A DNA stretch of 5,133 nt, from positions 1 to 5,133 of the forward strand of contig JAQGMX010000156.1 of NCBI GenBank assembly GCA_028292145.1, read 5' to 3'. This document shows, piece by piece, positions 1 through 5,133 of the stretch. Numbering within the stretch: position 1 is the first letter of the stretch; each line of letters opens with the position of its first letter. The translations under genes and the position numbers were made by a program. Source of the stretch: Variovorax sp. (GTDB lineage Bacteria > Pseudomonadota > Gammaproteobacteria > Burkholderiales > Burkholderiaceae_C). A model generated the notes under the pieces. The model did no database searches. It was given only the letters and a program-made list of their open reading frames with translations, and was not told the DNA's origin.

Positions 1-237
1 CGGCGTGGACAAGGCCGTGCCGAGCTGCGCGTGCTCGAAGACACGATGACGCTCGATGCCAGCGAACACGGCGTGCTGATGTGCATCGAGGGCCAGTGGC
101 GCGTCGGCGGCGGTGTGTTGCGGCAGGGCCAGGGCGTCTGGTGGACGGAGCAGGAAGAGACCTGGCAGGTGAAGCCGGCGAGCCGTGGTGCCCGACTGGC
201 CGTCGTGCAATGGCGGTCGGTGCGGGAAGAGTTCTAG
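1..237 (+). CDS. hutD: HutD family protein, C-terminal part (5' end outside window)
   Basis: This frame is open from the first base to a TAG at 235-237, giving 78 residues of a protein whose start lies upstream. The visible part resembles the C-terminal cupin-like half of HutD/Ves proteins: a beta-rich stretch with GVLMCIEGQWRV, then a turn and GVLRQGQGVWW, the usual cupin pattern of a hydrophobic strand, a Gly-rich turn and an aromatic strand. HutD is not an enzyme of the pathway. In Pseudomonas it has been proposed to limit hut expression, perhaps by binding a pathway intermediate. The stop lies 3 bases before hutI, so the two are co-transcribed, and hutD immediately before hutI is a common proteobacterial order. 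A GTG at 31 is in frame but would give only a fragment, so I treat the gene as cut by the window edge. The family call rests on a short region plus strong context. Confidence 0.72.
   Translation, partial: RRGQGRAELRVLEDTMTLDASEHGVLMCIEGQWRVGGGVLRQGQGVWWTEQEETWQVKPASRGARLAVVQWRSVREEF
224..231 (+). promoter_or_regulatory. Ribosome binding site of hutI, inside the 3' end of hutD
   Basis: The purine run GGGAAGAG lies within the last codons of hutD, with 9 bases between it and the ATG at 241. It supports 241 as the hutI start over the later in-frame GTG at 304, which has no purine-rich sequence before it. Confidence 0.6.
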
Positions 238-240
238 GTC

Positions 241-1488
241 ATGACGCCTTTCGAGCCGCTTGTTTCCCCTGCGTCCCATGCTTCCCTTGCATCGGCCGAC
301 GGCGTGTGGACCCACCTTCGTCTCGCAACGAAAGCGAGCGAGCAGGCGGCCATCGTGGTCGCAGACGGAAAGATCGGCTGGGTCGGACCGCGCGCTGATC
401 TGCCGGCCGAATTCGCGGCGCTGCCCGTGCACGACGGCGGCGATGCGCTGGTCACGCCGGGGTTGGTCGACTGCCACACGCACCTGGTCTACGGTGGCCA
501 GCGCGCCAACGAGTTCGCGATGCGGCTTGCCGGCGCGAGCTACGAGGAGGTGGCCAGGGCGGGCGGCGGTATCGTCTCCAGCGTGCGCGCCACGCGGGAG
601 GCGAGCGAAGACGAGCTGTTCGCCAGCGCTGCGAAGCGGCTCGAATGTCTGCTGGCCGAAGGCGTGTGCGCGATCGAGATCAAGTCGGGCTACGGCCTGA
701 CGCTGGAACATGAGCGCAAGCAACTGCTCGTTGCGCGCCGCCTGGGTGAAGCTTTCGGCGTGACGGTGCGCACCACGTTTCTCGGTGCGCATGCGTTGCC
801 GGCGGAGTATGCGGGGCGAAGCGCTGCCTACATCGACCTCGTCTGCGAAGAGATGCTGCCGGCGCTGGCTGCAGAAGGGCTGGTCGATGCGGTCGACGTG
901 TTCTGCGAGCGCATCGCGTTTTCGCTCGCAGAAACCGAACAGGTGTTCAAGGCTGCGCAGCGGCTGAATCTGCCGGTGAAGCTGCATGCCGAGCAGCTGT
1001 CGGACATGGGAGGTGCCGCGCTGGCCGCACGTTACGGCGCGTTGTCCTGCGATCACATCGAGCATCTGTCCACCGCCGGCATCGAGGCGATGCGCGCGGC
1101 AGGCACCGTCGCCGTGCTGCTGCCGGGCGCGTTCTATACCTTGCGCGACACGCAGGTGCCACCCATCGCCGCGCTGCGGGAGGCCGGCGTGCCGATGGCG
1201 GTGTCAACCGATCACAACCCCGGCACGTCGCCCGCGCTGAGCCTGCTGCTGATGGTGAACATGGCATGCACGCTGTTTCGCCTGACGGTGCCGGAAGCGA
1301 TCGCGGGCGTGACCGAGCATGCGGCGCGCGCGTTGGGGCTGCAGGCAACGCACGGCGCGATCGCGGTCGGAATGCCTGCGAACTTCGTTCTGTGGGATCT
1401 GCGTGAGGCTGCGGAGCTGGCTTACTGGGTGGGTCAGCGGCCGGTGCGGTGCGTGGTCCGGCAGGGAAGGGTGGCTTTGCATGACTAA
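241..1488 (+). CDS. hutI: Imidazolonepropionase
   Basis: HutI hydrolyses 4-imidazolone-5-propanoate to N-formimidoyl-L-glutamate, the third step of cytosolic histidine breakdown. The 415-residue product has the normal length and shows the metal-dependent amidohydrolase layout: a small N-terminal beta domain, then VTPGLVDCHTHL with metal ligands His79 and His81, EIKSGYG at about 146-152, FLGAHALP with His184, KLHAEQ with ligand His249 and nearby Glu251, CDHIEH with His272, and STDHNPGTS with catalytic/metal Asp324. A C-terminal beta region (about 365-415, with GMPANFVLWD) closes the domain. Spacing between the HxH, His249 and Asp324 matches characterised HutI proteins from memory. The first 20 or so residues are slightly longer than usual before the conserved VWTH strand, but the Shine-Dalgarno sequence supports this ATG. 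The TAA overlaps the hutF start by 8 bases, and hutD ends 3 bases upstream. Nothing suggests damage. Confidence 0.97.
   Translation: MTPFEPLVSPASHASLASADGVWTHLRLATKASEQAAIVVADGKIGWVGPRADLPAEFAALPVHDGGDALVTPGLVDCHTHLVYGGQRANEFAMRLAGASYEEVARAGGGIVSSVRATREASEDELFASAAKRLECLLAEGVCAIEIKSGYGLTLEHERKQLLVARRLGEAFGVTVRTTFLGAHALPAEYAGRSAAYIDLVCEEMLPALAAEGLVDAVDVFCERIAFSLAETEQVFKAAQRLNLPVKLHAEQLSDMGGAALAARYGALSCDHIEHLSTAGIEAMRAAGTVAVLLPGAFYTLRDTQVPPIAALREAGVPMAVSTDHNPGTSPALSLLLMVNMACTLFRLTVPEAIAGVTEHAARALGLQATHGAIAVGMPANFVLWDLREAAELAYWVGQRPVRCVVRQGRVALHD
1464..1471 (+). promoter_or_regulatory. Ribosome binding site of hutF, inside the 3' end of hutI
   Basis: The purine run GGGAAGGG lies inside the last hutI codons, 9 bases before the ATG at 1481. 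It fixes the hutF start at 1481. The same frame is open further upstream to about 1319, but that part is only the out-of-frame reading of hutI. A second ATG at 1488 is in another frame. Confidence 0.65.
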
Positions 1489-2863
1489 TGCGCTTCTTGC
1501 CGCTCACGCTCTGCTCCCCACCGGCTGGGCCACCGACGTCCTCCTTGAATGGAATGACGACGGCCAGCTGACCCGCGTCGAACCGAACAGCACCGCAGCG
1601 TTCCCGGCGACCGATGGCCCCGTCATCCCGGCGATCCCCAATCTGCATTCGCACGCCTTCCAGCGCGCCATTGCCGGACTCACCGAGTTCCGCGGCCAGG
1701 CGAGCGACAGCTTCTGGAGCTGGCGCACGCTGATGTACCGGTTCGCGCTGCGGCTCGATCCGGCGCAGCTCGAAGCCATCGCACTCGGGCTGTACGTCGA
1801 GATGCTGGAAGCGGGCTACACCACCGTCTGCGAATTCCACTACGTCCACCATCAGGGCGACGGCCGTCCTTACGCCGACGACGCGGAACTCGCGCATGCC
1901 CTGCTGCGCGCCGCCCGGCGCGCGGGCATCGGCTTGACGCTGCTGCCGGTGCTCTACCAGACGAGCGGTTTCGGCGCGACGCCGCCGGGCGACGGGCAGC
2001 GGCGTTTCATCCGCTCGACCGATTCGATGTTGCGGCTGCTCGAAGGCCTGAAGCCGCTGTGCGATGCGCAGGGCGCGCGGATCGGGCTCGCGCCGCATTC
2101 GCTGCGCGCCGTGCCGCCGGAAGCTTTGCGCGACGCGTTGGCCGGACTCGATGCCATCGACCCGACGGCGCCTGTGCACATCCACATCGCGGAGCAGACC
2201 AAGGAGGTCGACGACTGCAACGCCTGGAGCGGACAACGGCCGGTTGCCTGGCTGCTCGACCATGCGCCGGTCGATGCGCGCTGGTGCCTGGTGCATGCCA
2301 CGCACATGGACGCCGACGAATACCGCCGCGCCGCCGCAAGCGGCGCCGTGGCCGGCCTGTGTCCGACCACCGAGGCCAACCTCGGCGACGGCATCTTCGA
2401 CCTGCCGGCCTGGCGCGCGGCCGGCGGCGCCTGGGGCATCGGTTCCGACAGCCACATCTGCGTCAATGCCGCCGAAGAATTGCTGATGCTCGAATACAGC
2501 CAGCGCCTCGCCACGCGGCAGCGCAACGTGATCGCCGATGCAGTGCAGCCGAACGTCGCCAGCGCGATGACGCTGGCTGCAGTTCGCGGCGGAGCCCAGG
2601 CATCGGGCCGCGCGGTCGGTGGGCTGGCGGTCGGGCAGCAGGCCGACTTCACCGTGCTCGACGCGGCGCATTCGTCGCTTGCCGGGCTGAGTGCGTCCGA
2701 CATGCTGTCTTCGCACGTCTTCGCCAGCCACCGTACCAGCGCCATCGATGCCGTATGGGTCGCCGGTCGGCCGCGCGTACAGGCAGGCCGCCATCCACTT
2801 CATGACATCGCATCGGCCGGCTTCGTCGCCGCACGGCGCCAACTGCTTCAGGACACGCAATGA
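1481..2863 (+). CDS. hutF: Formimidoylglutamate deiminase
   Basis: HutF hydrolyses N-formimidoyl-L-glutamate to N-formyl-L-glutamate and ammonia, which commits the organism to the five-step histidine pathway ending in HutG. The 460-residue product is a typical-length amidohydrolase. Visible motifs are IPNLHSHAFQR with metal ligands His56 and His58 and substrate-contact Gln61, EFHYVHH with Tyr121, APHSLRAVP with His206 and Arg209, HIHIAEQ with ligand His235 and catalytic Glu238, LVHATH with His272, and GIGSDSHI with catalytic Asp323. The Gln61/Tyr121/His206/Arg209 set is the substrate-recognition signature of HutF and separates it from the related guanine deaminases and TRZ/ATZ chlorohydrolases. 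The C-terminal region (about 370-430, with GLAVGQQADFTVLD) is the usual beta-sandwich completion. I chose ATG 1481 for its Shine-Dalgarno sequence and because the conserved N-terminus begins there. The gene overlaps hutI by 8 bases and hutG by 4, so translation is probably coupled. Confidence 0.96.
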   Translation: MTNALLAAHALLPTGWATDVLLEWNDDGQLTRVEPNSTAAFPATDGPVIPAIPNLHSHAFQRAIAGLTEFRGQASDSFWSWRTLMYRFALRLDPAQLEAIALGLYVEMLEAGYTTVCEFHYVHHQGDGRPYADDAELAHALLRAARRAGIGLTLLPVLYQTSGFGATPPGDGQRRFIRSTDSMLRLLEGLKPLCDAQGARIGLAPHSLRAVPPEALRDALAGLDAIDPTAPVHIHIAEQTKEVDDCNAWSGQRPVAWLLDHAPVDARWCLVHATHMDADEYRRAAASGAVAGLCPTTEANLGDGIFDLPAWRAAGGAWGIGSDSHICVNAAEELLMLEYSQRLATRQRNVIADAVQPNVASAMTLAAVRGGAQASGRAVGGLAVGQQADFTVLDAAHSSLAGLSASDMLSSHVFASHRTSAIDAVWVAGRPRVQAGRHPLHDIASAGFVAARRQLLQDTQ

Positions 2864-3684
2864 CCTTCAAGACCTCAGAACCCGCTTTTCGCTTCCGGCA
2901 GGGCACGCGCCCGTTGCTGATCTCCATGCCGCACGTCGGCACCCATGTGCCGTCCGCGCTGGCCGTACGCCTGACGCCCGAGGCGCAGCAGGTGCCCGAC
3001 ACCGACTGGCACCTCGAACGCCTCTACGACTTCGCCGCCGCGCTCGGCGCCTCGGTGCTGGCCGCGACGCATTCGCGCTATGTGATCGATCTGAATCGCC
3101 CGCCGGACGGCGCCAGCCTGTACCCGGGCCAGAGCGTCACCGGACTTTGCCCCACCGACACTTTCGACGACACGCCGATCTATGCCGACGGCAACCTGCC
3201 CGACGCGCTGGAGACCGATGCGCGCCGAGAAGCCGTCTGGCAGCCCTATCACGCCAAGCTTGCCGCTGAGCTGGCGCGCATCAAGGCGCGGCACGGCGTC
3301 GTGGCGCTGTGGGATGCGCATTCGATCCGCTCGGTACTTCCGCGTTTCTTCGAAGGCAAACTGCCGGACTTCAATCTCGGCACCGCGCAGGGCAAGAGCT
3401 GCGATCCAATGCTGTCTGCTCGTCTGCTGGACGTTGCGCAGGCCGCACCGGGCTTCACGGCGGTGCTCAACGGGCGCTTCACCGGCGGCTACATCACGCG
3501 CTTCTACGGACAGCCGTCGCAGGGCATCCACGCCGTGCAGCTGGAAATGACGCAGAGCAGCTACATGGAGGAATCGCTGCCGTTCGACTATCTGCCGAAC
3601 GTCGCAGCTAGCGTGCGGCCGCATGTGCGCCGGATGCTGGAGACGGTGCTGGACTTCGTCGAAGCGCAGCCGCGCAAGGTCTGA
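2860..3684 (+). CDS. hutG: N-formylglutamate deformylase (N-formylglutamate amidohydrolase)
   Basis: HutG hydrolyses N-formyl-L-glutamate to glutamate and formate, the last step of this histidine pathway. The 274-residue product has the length and motifs of the N-formylglutamate amidohydrolase family: ISMPHVGTHVP near residues 21-31 with metal-site His25, DTDWHLERLYDF at 47-58, RYVIDLNRPP at 73-82, LWDAHSIRS at 150-158 with Asp152 and His154, NGRFTGGYITRFYG at about 204-217, and VQLEMTQSSYM at 226-236. Which of these bind metal is inferred from the distant relation to zinc carboxypeptidase and aspartoacylase folds. The name hutG is also used for an arginase-like formimidoylglutamase in other bacteria; this protein is not that type. 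The ATG overlaps the hutF TGA (ATGA at 2860-2863), with a weak CAGGA six bases upstream. It is the last hut gene seen. Confidence 0.96.
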   Translation: MTFKTSEPAFRFRQGTRPLLISMPHVGTHVPSALAVRLTPEAQQVPDTDWHLERLYDFAAALGASVLAATHSRYVIDLNRPPDGASLYPGQSVTGLCPTDTFDDTPIYADGNLPDALETDARREAVWQPYHAKLAAELARIKARHGVVALWDAHSIRSVLPRFFEGKLPDFNLGTAQGKSCDPMLSARLLDVAQAAPGFTAVLNGRFTGGYITRFYGQPSQGIHAVQLEMTQSSYMEESLPFDYLPNVAASVRPHVRRMLETVLDFVEAQPRKV

Positions 3685-3730
3685 CGGACCCGGATTCGGG
3701 CTTTCGGCTGCACGGCGACGGTCCGGTTTC

Positions 3731-3736
3731 TACAAT
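3731..3736 (+). promoter_or_regulatory. Putative -10 box of metH1, placed for a leaderless transcript
   Basis: TACAAT, five of six matches to the sigma-70 -10 consensus, lies in the 59-base gap between hutG and metH1. It ends 7 bases before the metH1 ATG at 3744, so the predicted transcription start falls on or within a base or two of the start codon. No convincing -35 hexamer is visible 16-18 bases upstream, and no Shine-Dalgarno sequence precedes the ATG. This supports a leaderless mRNA, but it is only a sequence reading. Confidence 0.5.
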
Positions 3737-3743
3737 CCTGGCT

Positions 3744-4835
3744 ATGAAGCCCGTCGTCTACACCCGCGCCCAGCAACTTCCCGCCATCCTGGCCCAACGC
3801 ATCGCCATCCTCGACGGCGCGATGGGCACCATGATCCAGCGCTTCAAGCTCAACGAGGCGCAGTACCGCGGCGAGGGCTACAGCGGCCCTGACGGAACCG
3901 GCGACCGCTTCAAGGATTTCGAGCGCGACGTGAAGGGCAACAACGAGTTGCTCTCGTTGACCCGACCGGACGTGATCCGCGACATCCACGAGGCGTATCT
4001 GGCCTCTGGCGCCGATTTGATCGAGACCAACACCTTCGGCGCGACGACCGTGGCGCAGGAGGACTACAAGATGGCGCACCTGGCGCGCGAGATGAATCTC
4101 GCTTCCGCCAAGCTGGCCCGCGCCGCCTGCGACAAGTTCAGTACGCCGGAAAAGCCGCGCTTCGTCGCCGGCGCGCTTGGGCCCACGCCCAAGACCGCCA
4201 GCATCAGCCCCGACGTGAACGATCCCGGCGCCCGCAATGTCGACTTCGAGACGCTGCGCGCCGCTTATTACGAGCAGGTCGAGGCGCTGGTCGAGGGCGG
4301 CAGCGACGTGATCCTGGTCGAGACGATCTTCGACACGCTCAACGCCAAGGCGGCGCTGTTCGCGGTTGACGAGTATTTCGAGAACAGCGGCGAGCGCCTG
4401 CCGCTGATCATCAGCGGCACCGTGACCGACGCATCGGGCCGCATCCTCAGCGGCCAGACCGTGACCGCCTTCTGGCACAGCGTGCGGCATTCGCAGCCGC
4501 TGGCCGTGGGGCTCAACTGCGCGTTGGGCGCGGCGCTGATGCGGCCGTACATCCAGGAGCTGTCGCGCGTGGCCGGCGACACCTTCATCAGCTGCTACCC
4601 GAACGCCGGCCTGCCCAATCCGATGAGCGACACCGGTTTCGACGAGACGCCCGACGTCACCTCGCGATTGCTGCACGAGTTCGCGGCGGATGGCCTGGTC
4701 AACATCGTCGGCGGCTGCTGCGGTACGACGCCGGACCACATTGCGGCCATCGGGCAAGAAGTCGCGACGCTGCCGGGCCGGAAGATCGGCCGCGGTGTGT
4801 TTTACAAAGAGCCGGACGCCGCTCTCGCCGGCTGA
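3744..4835 (+). CDS. metH1: Methionine synthase homocysteine-binding domain as a separate protein (split MetH, part 1)
   Basis: This 363-residue protein matches the N-terminal homocysteine S-methyltransferase domain of cobalamin-dependent methionine synthase, which binds and activates homocysteine through zinc. The (beta/alpha)8 barrel starts with RIAILDGAMGTMIQ (19-32), followed by LIETNTFGAT (92-101), GALGPTPKTASISPD (143-157), LVETIFDTLNAKAA (191-204), GLNCALGA (256-263) and IVGGCCGTTPDH (321-332). The zinc ligands are Cys259, Cys325 and Cys326. YRGEGYSG and the RVAGDTFISCYPNAGLPNP region are MetH-like rather than typical of betaine- or S-methylmethionine-using enzymes. Full MetH is about 1200 residues and continues into folate, B12 and activation domains. 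Here a TGA follows the domain, and neither the bases after it nor other frames resume MetH homology. Split metH genes are known in Burkholderia and Xanthomonas relatives, so this is probably natural. The partner gene is not in the window. The 3' end overlaps the opposing LysR gene by 34 bases. Confidence 0.93.
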   Translation: MKPVVYTRAQQLPAILAQRIAILDGAMGTMIQRFKLNEAQYRGEGYSGPDGTGDRFKDFERDVKGNNELLSLTRPDVIRDIHEAYLASGADLIETNTFGATTVAQEDYKMAHLAREMNLASAKLARAACDKFSTPEKPRFVAGALGPTPKTASISPDVNDPGARNVDFETLRAAYYEQVEALVEGGSDVILVETIFDTLNAKAALFAVDEYFENSGERLPLIISGTVTDASGRILSGQTVTAFWHSVRHSQPLAVGLNCALGAALMRPYIQELSRVAGDTFISCYPNAGLPNPMSDTGFDETPDVTSRLLHEFAADGLVNIVGGCCGTTPDHIAAIGQEVATLPGRKIGRGVFYKEPDAALAG

Positions 4836-5133
4836 GCCGTCGAGGTCGAGGTCGAGCTCGGTGCGCTCTTGTCGCGCGCCATGAGCGCAACGAAGCGTTG
4901 TGCGCCCAGCCCCAGCGGCCGCTCCCGCGACCACACCACGTCGACCCACAGATCCAGCCCGTTGCTGAGGTTCTCGAATGGAATCTCCAGCAACGTGCCT
5001 GCCGCCACATGCGGTTTGGCGAAGTTGCGCGGCAACCAGCCCCAGCCCAGCCCAGCGGTGATCAGGCTCAGCGCGGCCAGTGCGTTGTCGGTGCGCCAGA
5101 CGTGGCGCGCAAACACGAAGCGCGGATCGCTGG
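4802..5133 (-). CDS. LysR-family transcriptional regulator, C-terminal part (5' end outside window)
   Basis: The minus strand is open from the window edge to a TAA at 4802-4804, giving 109 residues that form the end of a LysR-type regulator. The part seen is the second half of the periplasmic-binding-protein-like effector domain: WRTDNALAALSLITAGLGWG followed by LPRNFAKPHVAAGTLLEIPF matches the family pattern of a helix, aGlGxxxLP, then a short strand after a G-L turn. The DNA-binding helix-turn-helix lies beyond position 5133, so neither target nor effector can be read. The last 26 or so residues form a Ser/Thr/Ala-rich tail, partly encoded by a GTCGAG hexamer repeat, and look disordered. 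A GTG at 5116 is in frame but is internal. The gene converges on metH1 and overlaps it by 34 bases. MetR, which controls methionine genes in enterics, is also LysR-type, but nothing here specifically points to it. Confidence 0.85.
   Translation of the reverse strand, partial: SDPRFVFARHVWRTDNALAALSLITAGLGWGWLPRNFAKPHVAAGTLLEIPFENLSNGLDLWVDVVWSRERPLGLGAQRFVALMARDKSAPSSTSTSTAQPARAASGSL
4839..4856. repeat. Three-copy GTCGAG hexamer tandem repeat
   Basis: Three perfect GTCGAG units follow the metH1 stop by three bases, with a further partial CTCG. On the minus strand they lie in the LysR coding frame and give alternating Ser-Thr residues in the C-terminal tail. The length fits replication slippage. 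A multiple of three leaves the reading frame intact. I see no evidence of a regulatory role. Confidence 0.75.

Noticed and set aside
2059..2805. Plus-strand open frame of 248 codons within hutF
   Set aside because: Its translation is extremely Arg-rich, typical of a frame-shifted reading of a GC-rich gene. It overlaps hutF, which carries all its catalytic residues in the other frame.
947..2860. Minus-strand open frame of 637 codons opposite hutI and hutF
   Set aside because: It lies entirely antisense to two genes with intact catalytic motifs. Its product is Arg/Ala/Pro/Gly-rich with no recognisable domain. Long antisense frames are expected where third positions are strongly G/C-biased.
2875..3624. 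Minus-strand open frame of 249 codons opposite hutG
   Set aside because: It is antisense to a clearly functional hutG, with no domain or ribosome binding site that I can identify. I treat it as a high-GC shadow.
3685..3726. Possible hutG terminator: small hairpin CCCG-GATT-CGGG at 3689-3700, and CGGACC/GGTCCG arms at 3685-3690 and 3720-3725
   Set aside because: The inner stem is only 4 base pairs and is followed by CTTTCGG rather than a T-run. The outer 6-base arms are 29 bases apart. This is too weak to call an intrinsic terminator or an operator.
3685..3743. Riboswitch (cobalamin or SAM) before metH1
   Set aside because: Only 59 bases separate hutG from metH1, too short for a full cobalamin riboswitch, and I see no recognisable riboswitch core. 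The likely promoter lies at the ATG.
3588..4949. Minus-strand open frame of 453 codons opposite metH1
   Set aside because: It spans the hutG end, all of metH1 and part of the LysR gene in a different frame from LysR. Its composition is Arg/Gly/Ala/Val-rich with no motif, so it is a shadow of metH1.

Overview
The window is a high-GC proteobacterial chromosomal segment, most likely from the Betaproteobacteria (Burkholderiales-like). Xanthomonadales remain possible. The grounds are strong G/C preference at third codon positions, the gene order hutD-hutI-hutF-hutG, a methionine synthase split so that its homocysteine domain is a separate protein, and a TACAAT-type -10 box just before a start codon. 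This is inference from gene content, not a database match.

Layout: positions 1-3684 on the + strand are the distal part of a histidine-utilisation (hut) operon. It holds the 3' end of hutD (1-237), hutI (241-1488), hutF (1481-2863) and hutG (2860-3684). The genes are packed with a 3-base gap, an 8-base overlap and a 4-base ATGA overlap, so they are almost certainly one transcript whose promoter and first genes (hutH, hutU and usually hutC) lie upstream. A 59-base gap (3685-3743) carries a putative promoter for metH1 (3744-4835, + strand), the Zn-dependent homocysteine-binding methyltransferase half of cobalamin-dependent methionine synthase. The 3' part of a LysR-family regulator (4802-5133, - strand) runs convergently and overlaps the end of metH1 by 34 bases. 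No stretch over 100 bases lacks a gene.

How the genes work together: HutI opens the imidazolone ring to give N-formimidoylglutamate. HutF deiminates this to N-formylglutamate plus ammonia. HutG hydrolyses that to glutamate plus formate. This is the five-step (HutF/HutG) version of histidine catabolism, as opposed to the four-step route that releases formamide. All expected catalytic and metal-binding residues of HutI and HutF are visible, so the pathway looks functional. MetH1 needs a partner carrying the folate-, B12- and SAM-binding domains. That partner is not in this window.

I see no CRISPR array, tRNA or rRNA, insertion sequence, phage gene or obviously novel system. The points most worth a second look are the standalone metH1, its apparently leaderless start, and the convergent overlap with the LysR gene.
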